This document shows positions 1 through 14,123 of a stretch of DNA of 64,000 bases, piece after piece. The notes below the pieces were generated by a model, which was not told the origin of the DNA, made no database searches, and saw nothing but the letters and a program-made list of their open reading frames with translations. Made by a program: the position numbers and the translations under genes. Numbering within the stretch: position 1 is the stretch's first letter; every line of letters begins with the position of its first letter. This stretch comes from Leptospira semungkisensis (GTDB lineage: Bacteria; Spirochaetota; Leptospiria; Leptospirales; Leptospiraceae), in the NCBI RefSeq assembly GCF_004770055.1, contig NZ_RQEP01000005.1, positions 248,001 through 312,000 of the forward strand. The letters run 5' to 3'.

Positions 1-3091
<3,091 letters not shown>

Positions 3092-3141
3092 ACTCTACCG
3101 GTTTCGGTTCTATAATCCAACCGACGTTTATTAGACTCTTC

Positions 3142-5172
<2,031 letters not shown>

Positions 5173-5287
5173 ATAGTCAAGGTGAGAAAAATTCCCGCAA
5201 AAGCAACATGGATTTTCATTGCAAAACGATTGGTTCGATTAAAATACAACTCAAAAAAGGGAACGCCCTCATAAGGAAGGCTATAAG

Positions 5288-5791
5288 ATGGAAAGGGTTT
5301 CGTCCTTGGCGAGTAAGGTTCTACCGGGCCATGAGTTCTATGAAAAATTTCAGAAGAGTCTGGATCGTGAGACCGAGATTTTTCAACTCAAGATGAATTA
5401 TGCTAAGGTCTTAGTTAGCCTTTGGTCTTACTCTTGCCACGCTGATGGCGTCTTTCATAGAAAAGAAGGAAACTTGGTAGGACAAATGGTCAAGGCCATG
5501 TTCGATAAAGATTGTATCTTTGATCATCACCAAGATCAAAAAGCAGAGATCATCGAAGAATTATCTGAAGTTTTCGAATCCCCACTTCCCATCAAAATGA
5601 TCACTGATTTTGCGGAAGGGAATCCAGTGCTCGCAATAAACTTTTACGAAGATGCAGTATGCATCGTGACTGCCGACGGAAAGTTCACCGTAAGAGAAAA
5701 AGAATTTTTAGAGGACCTATCGAAAGAATTAGAGATCTCCTCTATGGATAAGAAAAATATCGATAATAAATACGCGGGCGACGAAGAGTAA
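5288..5791 (+). CDS. TerB-like helical protein of unknown function
   Basis: A 167-residue soluble protein with no signal peptide. Two segments, VLVSLWSYSCHADGVFHRKE and ICIVTADGKFTVREKEFL-like, show the acidic ADG(x)F..(R/K)E pattern repeated in TerB-type helical proteins, where the Asp/Glu residues can bind metal. TerB-like proteins occur in tellurite-resistance operons and in many unrelated contexts, so no process can be assigned. The ATG has a good AAGGAAGG Shine-Dalgarno. It is divergent from metG, about 115 bases away, and is followed 20 bases later by the membrane-anchored gene at 5812, probably in one transcript. Confidence 0.65.
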   Translation: MERVSSLASKVLPGHEFYEKFQKSLDRETEIFQLKMNYAKVLVSLWSYSCHADGVFHRKEGNLVGQMVKAMFDKDCIFDHHQDQKAEIIEELSEVFESPLPIKMITDFAEGNPVLAINFYEDAVCIVTADGKFTVREKEFLEDLSKELEISSMDKKNIDNKYAGDEE

Positions 5792-5811
5792 AATCGGTCG
5801 TCCGACCCTCC

Positions 5812-6750
5812 ATGCCTTCTAGTATTACGTTTTTATTGTTCGCCTATTTAGGCCTTCAATTCCTACTCTCAGGCCCTTTCATACAATTTGTAGTAAATAT
5901 CTTCTCTTACCGATTGTTCAAGTTCCGCTGGCTTACCCCGGGGATACTTCTTCCTGGACTCTGGGTCTGGGCAAAGCATTTCATCGTACACTTTCCGGGA
6001 GAACTCGGAACAGACATCGTACACGCGAAAGGAAGCCTGATCCATTTTAGGATCTCCTTCACCAAACTATTTAAGGGAAAATTAATATTCAAAGGAGTCA
6101 ATGTCCGCTCCTTCCACATGGATTATACGAACCGAGTGGATTCCAGAAAGAAGATAGATTATCTACCCAAGCGGGGAAGGATACAATTCCGTCTCGAAAA
6201 AGTTGCTCACTCCAGCATCGACATAGAGGACAGAACCCTAACGCCTATCTTTACGATACAGATACGAGACATCCGAGTAGAGAATGGATTATTGGATGCA
6301 GGTTCTCCGCTCGAGATCTTGTTTAGAAGTAGATTGGGTTCTTGTCGTTTAGGAAGAGAAGGATTACTCAGAACAGGAACCTTAAGAAGCGGCGACCGAG
6401 GTTATCTGAACCTAAGCGGAATCACTTGGGGGGAACTTGCCGGCCTCGAGATCATTCCACTGCCTTTATTCAAAAAGCAGGTCCATCTCACAGTAGAGTT
6501 CCGACATATAGACGAGAATCATACCGACTTCGAAGGAACTCTCGTGCATACCAATCCCGAAGAAGAAGGAGAAAGTGAAACCTATCCTTTCCGGTTTGGT
6601 GTAGATTGGAACGAATTCAATCTGCCTTTCGATCTCGCATTACGCAAATTGATCATGGAGTTATTCTTACAGACTAAGTTAGAAGGTCTGATGGCGAGAA
6701 CACTACAGACGATCGCAAAAGGAATCCGACTTTTTTTAGGAAGGGATTAA
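5812..6750 (+). CDS. Membrane-anchored protein, possibly AsmA/TamB-like; function unknown
   Basis: A 312-residue protein with one or two hydrophobic segments near the N-terminus (about residues 4-30 and 40-55), followed by a beta-rich, basic region. It has a short hydrophobic/basic helix at the very C-terminus. The pattern of alternating strands such as KGSLIHFRISFTKLFKGKLIFKGV resembles AsmA/TamB-type envelope proteins that span the periplasm. That comparison is an inference from pattern only; no diagnostic motif was recognised. It follows the TerB-like gene by 20 bases and has no ribosome binding site of its own that stands out, suggesting coupled expression. Confidence 0.6.
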   Translation: MPSSITFLLFAYLGLQFLLSGPFIQFVVNIFSYRLFKFRWLTPGILLPGLWVWAKHFIVHFPGELGTDIVHAKGSLIHFRISFTKLFKGKLIFKGVNVRSFHMDYTNRVDSRKKIDYLPKRGRIQFRLEKVAHSSIDIEDRTLTPIFTIQIRDIRVENGLLDAGSPLEILFRSRLGSCRLGREGLLRTGTLRSGDRGYLNLSGITWGELAGLEIIPLPLFKKQVHLTVEFRHIDENHTDFEGTLVHTNPEEEGESETYPFRFGVDWNEFNLPFDLALRKLIMELFLQTKLEGLMARTLQTIAKGIRLFLGRD

Positions 6751-6775
6751 GGGGCTATTGTTCCTAAACCCCAGC

Positions 6776-7006
6776 TCACCTAACGCTCTGAGCACCTGTT
6801 TCCAATAAGCTGTCCAATTTAATCAGACCGGAAACCATATCCTTCATTGCAGAACGAAAGATTTTCTTTTGTTCAGGATCCACGTTATGCCCGGCAACAT
6901 CCGATTTCATGGATTCCAATGTATCGCTAACCAAGGCTAAGATCCCGTAGATAGGCTCTTCTCTATTTGTAGAATTGATGATGAATTCTATATTAGATTT
7001 ATACAT
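6776..7006 (-). CDS. Small helical protein of unknown function
   Basis: 76 residues, predicted mostly helical, with no signal peptide or membrane segment. No family was recognised. The ATG at 7006 is preceded by an AAAAGGA Shine-Dalgarno about 8 bases upstream, which supports it as a real gene. It faces the end of the AsmA-like gene (25-base convergent gap) and stands alone: the next minus-strand gene upstream ends at 7204, with about 195 AT-rich bases between that probably carry its promoter. Confidence 0.55.
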   Translation of the reverse strand: MYKSNIEFIINSTNREEPIYGILALVSDTLESMKSDVAGHNVDPEQKKIFRSAMKDMVSGLIKLDSLLETGAQSVR

Positions 7007-7203
7007 TGTTCGTTTCCTTTTTTCCGCCTTCCGAATCGGTTTTATGAAAAACCTTTCGGATCTATTTATAATAAAAACCTATTCCTTTGGGGACAGTGGT
7101 TCAAGTCGAATTTGTTGATTTGATATATGTTTTAAAGATTTTTCCGAATATTCTTATTGGCCTTGCTTTGACTTCAAGTGTTCGAAATAAAATATTTAAT
7201 AGA

Positions 7204-7980
7204 TCAATCGATTTCGATTTTCGATGAATTCTGATTCTCTAAGAAGTCTGGCTTCATCTCATCCTTTAGATCCACCCCAGATATCCCTCTTCTAAGTGAT
7301 TCTGAAAGAAGATAGACTGTCTTCTCCGCGGCTCTTCTGAAGTCCAGACCATCCGGCCGTATATTGGAAATACAGTTCCTACTTTCGTCAGTCTTTCCGG
7401 TTTTCGGATCAAAGGTAAGATACATTCCCAAACTATCTGCAGAACTAAGTCCTGGTCTTTCTCCTATCAATAAAACGGTTGCCTTGGCCTGTAAGCATTC
7501 TCCTATCTCATCTCCGATGGCTACTCTCCCGAGCTTTGCCAATAGGAAGGGGCCTATTCTAAATTTCTTATATACTAGGATTGGTAGAAGGACCGCAAGA
7601 AATGGAATCAGGTTCGAATCCAATGCCTTTGCGGAAAGTCCATCTGCAGCCACGATCGCGAGATCATACTCTCCCTTGTAAGACTGCAACTTTGCACGAG
7701 AAGGTTCCGCAAGTCTTCGCCCCAGATCCGGTCGAAGAAGATATTCCTCTCTAGTACGGGCAAGGCTTTCAACAGAGATGGTCTCTAAATGAAGATCCTT
7801 TCCAAGATTCTCCAAACCGTTTTGTAAATTCCGAAAATCGGGCTCTACTAAGACTGCATCCCTAGCCCTAGCATGATCCAATCTGAATTTTAAAAGTTCC
7901 TTTGTGGGAAGAGAACCTCCCGATCTTCCAAGACCTATCCTTGCAGAAGTAAGTGTCTTCCATTCTTCCCAAGGGATCAT
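7204..7980 (-). CDS. eutC: Ethanolamine ammonia-lyase small subunit EutC
   Basis: Small subunit of the adenosylcobalamin-dependent lyase that splits ethanolamine into acetaldehyde and ammonia; it contributes to the B12-binding interface with EutB. Recognised from IGLGRSGGSLPTKELLKFRLDHARARDAV near the N-terminus, AIVAADGLSAKAL in the middle and GERPGLSSADSLGMYLTF, the conserved EutC signature, in the C-terminal half. The length of 258 residues is within the family range. Its start codon overlaps the eutB stop by 4 bases (ATGA), showing translational coupling and supporting equal expression of the two subunits. Confidence 0.95.
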   Translation of the reverse strand: MIPWEEWKTLTSARIGLGRSGGSLPTKELLKFRLDHARARDAVLVEPDFRNLQNGLENLGKDLHLETISVESLARTREEYLLRPDLGRRLAEPSRAKLQSYKGEYDLAIVAADGLSAKALDSNLIPFLAVLLPILVYKKFRIGPFLLAKLGRVAIGDEIGECLQAKATVLLIGERPGLSSADSLGMYLTFDPKTGKTDESRNCISNIRPDGLDFRRAAEKTVYLLSESLRRGISGVDLKDEMKPDFLENQNSSKIEID

Positions 7981-9371
7981 CTAGAACTTTCTCCTAGGAT
8001 ACCTTCTAATAAGAATTGTCCCTTATTCTCCTTAGGTAAAAAAGCCTGTGCTTGGTCGAATAAGCCGGATTCCAAAAGCCATGTTTCGAACTCAGGAGCC
8101 GGCCGTAGGCCGAAGACTTGCCGTAGATACAAGGCATCATGAAAGGAAGTACTTTGATAAGATAGCATAACGTCATCTGCCCCGGGAACTCCCATAATAT
8201 AATTACATCCTGCAGCTCCGAGCAAAGTAAGAAGATTATCCATATCATCCTGATCCGCATCCGCATGATTTGTATAACAAATATCCACGCCCATAGGAAG
8301 TCCCATCAGCTTTCCACAAAAATGATCCTCTAACCCGGCTCTTAATATTTGTTTTCCATTATATAGATATTCGGGACCAATGAACCCAACTACAGTATTC
8401 ACTAAGAGAGGATCGAATTTCTTCGCGACCGCGTAAGCTCTTGCTTCTAAGGTCTGCTGGTCGATACCGAAATGAGCACCTGCAGACAATGCGCTCCCCT
8501 GCCCTGTCTCAAAATACATCACATTATTTCCAACAGTTCCTCTTTTTAATTCAAGAGCCATTTGCTGAGATTCCGCCAAGATACTCAGATCCACTCCGAA
8601 ACTTTTATTCAAAGCTTCTGTTCCACCGATGGATTGAAATACCAGATCCAAAGGAGCTCCTGCCTCCATCGCCTTCATCGAAGTGGTCACATGACAAAGA
8701 ATGCATGATTGAGTCGGAATCGAATATTTTTGGATGATTGCATCCAACATTTCCAAAAGAGCGATCACTGTGGGAACATTATCTGTTGCAGGATTGATCC
8801 CAATCACTGCATCCCCACTTCCCAAAAGAAGGCCATCCAAGATGCTCGCCGCAATTCCTTTAGGATCGTCAGTTGGATGGTTTGGCTGCAATCGGGTCGC
8901 GAGTCGTCCTGGCAACCCTAAGGTATTTCTAAACTTAGTAATCACCGGAGACTTTCTAGCTGCGAGGATCAGATCCTGATTAGACATGAGTTTGGAAACT
9001 GCCGCAAGCATTTCCGGAGTAAGGCCATCCCTGATCTTAGAGATCGCGATCGAATCCGTCTTTTCACTCAACAGAAAATCACGCAGTTCTCCTACGGTAA
9101 AAGAAGAAATAGAAGAGAATGCTACCTTGTCATGAGACTCCAAGATAAGTCTGGTCACTTCGTCGCTCTCGGAAGGGACCAATTCTATATTCAAAAATTC
9201 TGATAAATGAAGATCGGCCAAGGCCATTTGCGCGGCGATCCTTTCCTCTTGGGTGGAGGCAGCGACTCCCGCAAGCTCATCCCCCGATCGCAAGGGACTC
9301 GCCTTAGCGAGAAGGCTTTTCAGATCCGGAAAGGAGTAAGTCTTTGTTCCTAAAACGGTTTTATATCCCAT
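7977..9371 (-). CDS. eutB: Ethanolamine ammonia-lyase large subunit EutB
   Basis: Catalytic large subunit, a TIM barrel that binds substrate and adenosylcobalamin. The 464-residue length matches EutB. Family stretches include GLPGRLATRLQPNHPTDDP, GDAVIGINPATDNVPTV, HFGIDQQTLEARAYAVAKKF, and PMGVDICYTNHADADQDDMD followed by MGVPGADDVMLSYQSTSFHD. It is preceded by the ethanolamine permease gene (124-base gap) and overlaps eutC. No eutA reactivase, aldehyde dehydrogenase EutE or microcompartment shell gene is nearby, so this is a reduced system; acetaldehyde would have to be handled by an enzyme encoded elsewhere. Confidence 0.96.
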   Translation of the reverse strand: MGYKTVLGTKTYSFPDLKSLLAKASPLRSGDELAGVAASTQEERIAAQMALADLHLSEFLNIELVPSESDEVTRLILESHDKVAFSSISSFTVGELRDFLLSEKTDSIAISKIRDGLTPEMLAAVSKLMSNQDLILAARKSPVITKFRNTLGLPGRLATRLQPNHPTDDPKGIAASILDGLLLGSGDAVIGINPATDNVPTVIALLEMLDAIIQKYSIPTQSCILCHVTTSMKAMEAGAPLDLVFQSIGGTEALNKSFGVDLSILAESQQMALELKRGTVGNNVMYFETGQGSALSAGAHFGIDQQTLEARAYAVAKKFDPLLVNTVVGFIGPEYLYNGKQILRAGLEDHFCGKLMGLPMGVDICYTNHADADQDDMDNLLTLLGAAGCNYIMGVPGADDVMLSYQSTSFHDALYLRQVFGLRPAPEFETWLLESGLFDQAQAFLPKENKGQFLLEGILGESSR

Positions 9372-9495
9372 ATTCAGTCTCGAATGAAATTCTTAGAAAT
9401 TATATCTCGCGTTCTTCTTAAATATCCACCGCAATCTAATCCGAAAAATGGACCGAGCAAGAATTTTACAAAGACGCAGAAGAAAATACTTTGCA

Positions 9496-10818
9496 TTATT
9501 CGGAAACTCTTTCTTTAAAAAGAAGCTTTCTCGCCCATACGAGCCCGCTGAGCAAGATCAATGCAAAGACCCCGAATAATTTTGGATGTTGCCATGCAGT
9601 GATTGCAAGCACCAATGCCGATAATAAAAGAGCGATAGAAGGCATCCACAATTTGCCCGGTACAACGAATGGTCTTTCTCTCTCGGGCTCCCTTCTTCTC
9701 AAAATAAAAAAGCTGATCATAGAGCCTAAGTATAGCAGCAATGCTCCGAATGCAGAAAGTGTGATCAACTCCGCTGTCTTTCCCGTAAGTAAAGCTCCGA
9801 TTCCGAATGCAGTATTTGCAATTAGAGCATTCGCGGGAGTCTTAAATCTAGGATGAACCTTCCCAAAGAAAGAAGGCAAAAATTTTGCCCTTCCAAATTC
9901 GAAGCTCGCCCTGCTTCCTGCTAGAATAATTCCATGAAAAGATGCGATGAGCCCGAACAATCCGATCGTGATCAACAAATGAAATGCCCATCCGCTTTCT
10001 CCATATAATTTTCGTAAGGCGAGAGGAAGAGGATAATCAGAGGCAGGACCTCCAGGCACCGAATAAACAATCATCTGCCATCCCCCCACTCCTACGGAAG
10101 AAAAGAAAACCAGAGCACACAATAATACTAACGTCCCGAGTGCGGATCCAAAACCGATGAGGATATTCTTTTGAGGGTCCTTGGTTTCTTCTGCGACATT
10201 TGCTACACCTTCGATCGCTAAAAAGAACCAGACTGCAAATGGCAAAGAGGCGAGTGCCCCGGACCAACCATTTGGCAAAGGATCCATTGAGAATTTTTCC
10301 CAAGAAAAGCTAGGCAAGGTCAATGCAGAGAATAAGAGTAATTCAAAAACTGCTAATATTGTAACTCCTAACTCGAACGATGCAGCAGACTTTACTCCCA
10401 AGATATTCAAGGCTGTAAAGAATAGATAAGCAAAGATCGCAATCCATACTGGATCGATCCCTGGCAGAAAAAGAGAGAAATAAGCTCCGATGGCAGCGGC
10501 AATCGCAGGAGGTGCAAACAAAAATTCTATCAATTGAGCCGTGCCCACCAAGTAGGCCCAACGATTTCCTAAAGCCTCTCTTGCATAGTCAAAGGCTCCG
10601 CCTGCCTTTGGGATCATGCATGCAAGCTCAGTATAACTAAAGGAAAAGCATACATATAGCAGAATGATGAGTATAGTAGCAATTCCCAAACCCAGGGTTC
10701 CGCCTACTGGCAACCCCAGATTCCATCCGAAATACATTCCGGAGATCACGTATCCCACTCCCAAACCCCAAAGCAACCAAGGCCCGAGACTTCTATTTAA
10801 TTCTTCTTTTTCTTCCAT
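9496..10818 (-). CDS. eat: Ethanolamine permease, APC superfamily
   Basis: A 440-residue integral membrane protein with about 12 hydrophobic segments. The N-terminal [20 protein letters not shown] and the region [19 protein letters not shown] are typical of amino-acid/polyamine/organocation permeases of the ethanolamine subgroup; [15 protein letters not shown] is the conserved cytoplasmic loop of the superfamily. Its position directly upstream of eutB and eutC supports ethanolamine as substrate. It is the first gene of the operon, and its promoter must lie in the 184 bases shared with ilvD, which also hold an 8+8 inverted repeat at 10888-10905. Confidence 0.9.
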   Translation of the reverse strand: MEEKEELNRSLGPWLLWGLGVGYVISGMYFGWNLGLPVGGTLGLGIATILIILLYVCFSFSYTELACMIPKAGGAFDYAREALGNRWAYLVGTAQLIEFLFAPPAIAAAIGAYFSLFLPGIDPVWIAIFAYLFFTALNILGVKSAASFELGVTILAVFELLLFSALTLPSFSWEKFSMDPLPNGWSGALASLPFAVWFFLAIEGVANVAEETKDPQKNILIGFGSALGTLVLLCALVFFSSVGVGGWQMIVYSVPGGPASDYPLPLALRKLYGESGWAFHLLITIGLFGLIASFHGIILAGSRASFEFGRAKFLPSFFGKVHPRFKTPANALIANTAFGIGALLTGKTAELITLSAFGALLLYLGSMISFFILRRREPERERPFVVPGKLWMPSIALLLSALVLAITAWQHPKLFGVFALILLSGLVWARKLLFKERVSE

Positions 10819-10887
10819 TCTCTTCTTCGTTTTGCAAAAACCATGCCCGTTCGCTTTCTATTTCTATTTCGATGGATTGCAACCAAC

Positions 10888-10905
10888 TTGTAGGAGGTCC
10901 TACAA
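10888..10905. promoter_or_regulatory. Inverted repeat between eut operon and ilvD (candidate operator)
   Basis: TTGTAGGA-GG-TCCTACAA: two perfect 8-base arms around a 2-base centre. It sits about 70 bases upstream of the permease start and 98 bases upstream of ilvD. A very short loop makes an RNA hairpin less likely than a binding site for a dimeric regulator. A second short inverted repeat (CGGAC/GTCCG) follows at about 10925-10938. Function is inferred from position only. Confidence 0.35.
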
Positions 10906-11002
10906 AACTTTCCCGAAGGCAAATCGGACCCCGGTCCGGCTACTTCTCTTCTTCCTTTCGGAAAAAACTCGACGTCTAAGCTTGTATCAGGTAGCGTTAA
11001 AT

Positions 11003-12859
11003 ATGCCTCAATACAGATCCCGCACATCCACTCATGGAAGAAATATGGCCGGAGCAAGAGCCCTCTGGAGGGCCACCGGTATGAAAGAAGGCGATTTCGG
11101 AAAGCCGATCATCGCAGTCGCAAACTCGTTCACTCAGTTCGTTCCGGGACATGTTCACTTAAAAGATCTAGGCCAAATGGTCGCGAGAGAAATTGAAAAG
11201 GCGGGAGGCGTCGCCAAAGAATTCAATACTATCGCGGTAGATGATGGGATCGCGATGGGTCATGGGGGAATGTTATACTCTCTTCCTAGCCGAGATCTGA
11301 TCGCGGACTCCGTAGAATATATGGTGAACGCACATACCGCAGATGCACTCATTTGTATTTCCAATTGCGATAAGATCACTCCGGGAATGCTAATGGCTTC
11401 CCTTCGATTGAACATTCCCACCGTATTCGTTTCAGGCGGCCCGATGGAAGCTGGAAAAGTAAACTGGGGAGGAGAGATCCGAAAATTGGATCTGGTGGAT
11501 GCAATGGTAGAAGCCGCCAATCCAAATGTTTCCGACGAACTAGTAAATCAAATAGAAAGATCTGCCTGCCCTACTTGTGGATCCTGTTCCGGAATGTTTA
11601 CTGCAAATTCAATGAACTGTCTCACAGAAGCGTTAGGCCTTTCTCTTCCGGGTAACGGATCCACTCTTGCTACTCATGCAGACAGAAAAGAATTATTCTT
11701 AACTGCCGGTAAACTCATCGTTGAACTTGCAAAACGTTATTATGAGCAAGAAGACGAATCCGTTCTTCCTAGAAACATTGCAACTTACGAAGCATTCCAA
11801 AACGCAATGAGTTTGGACGTAGCTATGGGAGGATCCACAAACACTGTGCTCCATATTCTCGCAGCTGCACACGAAGCTGGAATCAATTTCAAAATGCATG
11901 ATATAGATCTCATTTCCAGAAAAGTTCCTTGCGTTTGTAAAGTAGCGCCTGCCACTCAAAAATATCATATGGAAGATGTTCATAGAGCAGGTGGAGTCAT
12001 CGGCATACTTTCAGAATTGGATAGAGCAGGACTCATTCACAGAGACATTCCTACAGTTCATTCAGAAACATTAGGAAAAGCTTTAGAAGAATGGGATATC
12101 GTTCGCCAGAACGCAAACTCTAAGGCATACGCGTTATTCTCCGCAGCTCCTGGTGGAATTCCTACAACGGAAGCATTCTCCCAAGATAAACGTTGGCCTG
12201 AACTGGATTTGGATAGAGCAAACGGATGTATCCGAGATGTAGAACATGCATACTCACAGGATGGAGGACTTGCAGTTCTTTATGGAAACATCGCACCTGA
12301 AGGCTGTATCGTTAAGACCGCAGGAGTAGACGAGTCCATCTGGAAATTCAAAGGCAGAGCCAGAGTCATGGAAAGCCAAGAAGAAGCAGTCGCGAAGATC
12401 TTAGGCAACGAAGTGGTAGAAGGTGATGTTGTTGTAATTCGTTACGAAGGTCCAAAAGGCGGACCCGGTATGCAGGAAATGTTATATCCTACTTCTTATC
12501 TGAAATCCAAAGGTTTAGGAAAAGCATGTGCTCTCTTGACCGATGGAAGATTTTCCGGCGGAACCTCAGGACTCTCGATCGGACACGTTTCTCCGGAAGC
12601 GGCAGCCGGCGGAGTTATCGGCCTAGTCGAAGAAGGTGACATCATAGAGATAGATATCCCGGACAGATCCATTCATTTAAGAGTGAGTGATGCAGATCTT
12701 TCCGATCGTAGAGATAAAATGAACGATAAAGGAAAGGATGCTTGGAAACCTAAGTCCAGAAAAAGATTCGTTTCCGCCGCCTTAAGAGCCTATGCAGCAT
12801 TGACTACTTCGGCCCATACCGGAGCGGTTAGAGACGTAAGCCAAGTAGAGCATACCTAA
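11003..12859 (+). CDS. ilvD: Dihydroxy-acid dehydratase
   Basis: Dehydrates 2,3-dihydroxy-acids to 2-oxo-acids, the fourth step of valine and isoleucine biosynthesis and a precursor step for pantothenate; uses an Fe-S cluster. From ATG 11003 the protein is 618 residues, as in the E. coli type. The reading frame is open upstream to 10664, but that part overlaps the permease gene and has no family similarity, so the start at [20 protein letters not shown] is used. Cluster-ligand cysteines are visible in [12 protein letters not shown] and [20 protein letters not shown], and [20 protein letters not shown] is the conserved C-terminal signature. Transcribed divergently from the eut operon. Confidence 0.97.
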   Translation: MPQYRSRTSTHGRNMAGARALWRATGMKEGDFGKPIIAVANSFTQFVPGHVHLKDLGQMVAREIEKAGGVAKEFNTIAVDDGIAMGHGGMLYSLPSRDLIADSVEYMVNAHTADALICISNCDKITPGMLMASLRLNIPTVFVSGGPMEAGKVNWGGEIRKLDLVDAMVEAANPNVSDELVNQIERSACPTCGSCSGMFTANSMNCLTEALGLSLPGNGSTLATHADRKELFLTAGKLIVELAKRYYEQEDESVLPRNIATYEAFQNAMSLDVAMGGSTNTVLHILAAAHEAGINFKMHDIDLISRKVPCVCKVAPATQKYHMEDVHRAGGVIGILSELDRAGLIHRDIPTVHSETLGKALEEWDIVRQNANSKAYALFSAAPGGIPTTEAFSQDKRWPELDLDRANGCIRDVEHAYSQDGGLAVLYGNIAPEGCIVKTAGVDESIWKFKGRARVMESQEEAVAKILGNEVVEGDVVVIRYEGPKGGPGMQEMLYPTSYLKSKGLGKACALLTDGRFSGGTSGLSIGHVSPEAAAGGVIGLVEEGDIIEIDIPDRSIHLRVSDADLSDRRDKMNDKGKDAWKPKSRKRFVSAALRAYAALTTSAHTGAVRDVSQVEHT

Positions 12860-12868
12860 AATTCTGCC

Positions 12869-12897
12869 ATAGCGATCCTATTCGTCTGGATCGCTAT
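12869..12897 (+). terminator. Hairpin after ilvD
   Basis: ATAGCGATCC and GGATCGCTAT form a perfect 10-base stem with a 9-base loop, ten bases after the ilvD stop codon. There is no clean T-run after it, so intrinsic termination may be weak. A second stem, GCCGGGA/TCCCGGC, follows at 12914-12936. Confidence 0.5.
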
Positions 12898-12985
12898 TCC
12901 TAAAGTATCGAAAGCCGGGAAAGGAAAAATCCCGGCGTCTCGAAAAAGGCTGGAAACGACTTTTAAAACCGAGTAGCTTGTTCCC

Positions 12986-13597
12986 ATGTCGAAAAAGCCC
13001 CTCTCTCTTCCACCTGTACAAACTCCCACTGAGCTAATGGATTTTCTTCGAAAAGAATCGGATAATTCTAATTTCGATTCGTGGCTGGACCAGTTAGCCG
13101 AAAGAGCGACTAACGGAGATAAATTGATTTGGAGTTTTCTCTACCAAGCGATCCGTGAGGCAGATACAGGAAGATTGTCCTGGGGATTTCATAAACGATT
13201 GTTGTCCGGTATCTTTCATATCCTTGCCCGCATAGGCGACTCTCAATCCTATCGACTTCTTATTAATTACGTAAAATCCTTGGATCGCACAATTCCTGTC
13301 GGCGCCTTGGAATTGATCAGCGATCTAATCCCTACTTTCTCTGAAGTAGACGTTGATGAGATCATCAATATCGCATCCTTAAACGATCCTTTTAAATCAG
13401 CATTCGGCATTTATGCTCTGGCTCAAATTGTTTTGGAAGGAAGGATCCCGGAAGATAAGATCGATCAGGTCCGATCTTTCTTACAAGATTATCGGAACCC
13501 TAGCTACTTCTTGGATCATACTGTTGAAAGAACTTTGGAGTTCTTGGATACGGATAACTCCAGTATTCTCTCTTTTGTAGAGCAACTCGCTAGCTGA
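12986..13597 (+). CDS. Helical repeat-like protein of unknown function
   Basis: 203 residues, soluble and mostly helical, with about five helix pairs reminiscent of HEAT/ARM-type repeats (for example DSQSYRLLINYVKSLDR and ALELISDLIPTFSEVDVDEI). No catalytic motif and no signal peptide. HEAT-like is a pattern impression, not a confirmed family. It lies alone between the ilvD hairpins and the convergent DUF1566 gene, 16 bases from the latter's stop. The Shine-Dalgarno in front of the ATG is weak. Confidence 0.55.
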   Translation: MSKKPLSLPPVQTPTELMDFLRKESDNSNFDSWLDQLAERATNGDKLIWSFLYQAIREADTGRLSWGFHKRLLSGIFHILARIGDSQSYRLLINYVKSLDRTIPVGALELISDLIPTFSEVDVDEIINIASLNDPFKSAFGIYALAQIVLEGRIPEDKIDQVRSFLQDYRNPSYFLDHTVERTLEFLDTDNSSILSFVEQLAS

Positions 13598-13613
13598 TTT
13601 TTCGATCTTTCTC

Positions 13614-14075
13614 TTAAGGACCAGCCACGCATCGTACTTTTAGAGTACCTGTTTTTACGCCAGAGGTAACCGAACCATCAGCAAAGGATACACTCCAAGC
13701 ATTTCCGGAACCTGAGTTGATATCGGTAGTAGAAGACCAAAGCGCTGTACTAGAAGATGCTTCCGGAAAGAAAGTCTGACTAATCGTTGGAGCAACCCTG
13801 CTCCTATCTATAATACTCTTCAACTCATTGATACTAGGCACTCTCCAAGATTTACTCGAAAGAGAAAGAGTATTACAATAAGATAATGCGTTTTGCCATG
13901 TATACGTGCTGGCAGTTCCGGTAGAACAAGTCGAACCGCTTAATCCGGAAGAACATTGCTGCCAAACCAGAGAAGTCGCAGAATCGGTAACCGTTCCATC
14001 CCCATTGTCCGTAAACGGGGCCGAGAAGATTGGCAGAGCAAAAATACAAACTAGGAATAAGATGACTCTTCTCAT
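13614..14075 (-). CDS. Secreted DUF1566 (Lcl-type) domain protein
   Basis: 153 residues with a signal peptide (LFLVCIFALPIFSAPF, likely cleaved after FSA) and one complete DUF1566 domain. Recognised features are FTDNGDGTVTDSATSLVWQQC at the start, WRVPSINELKSIID in the middle, and ALWSSTTDINSG followed by the terminal VRCV. Such domains occur in secreted and surface proteins, often as possible adhesins. It lies 48 bases downstream of the large lipoprotein gene, whose C-terminus carries the same domain, so the two probably form one operon. The six cysteines fit a disulphide-stabilised extracytoplasmic fold. Confidence 0.8.
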   Translation of the reverse strand: MRRVILFLVCIFALPIFSAPFTDNGDGTVTDSATSLVWQQCSSGLSGSTCSTGTASTYTWQNALSYCNTLSLSSKSWRVPSINELKSIIDRSRVAPTISQTFFPEASSSTALWSSTTDINSGSGNAWSVSFADGSVTSGVKTGTLKVRCVAGP

Positions 14076-14123
14076 AAAAATCTCCCGGAACCCTTTTTGA
14101 ATTTCTTCTCTATCTTCTGCATT

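Noticed and set aside
10664..11002. 113-codon in-frame extension upstream of ilvD
   Set aside because: It overlaps the ethanolamine permease gene on the other strand, has no similarity to the IlvD family, and the start at 11003 gives the normal length.
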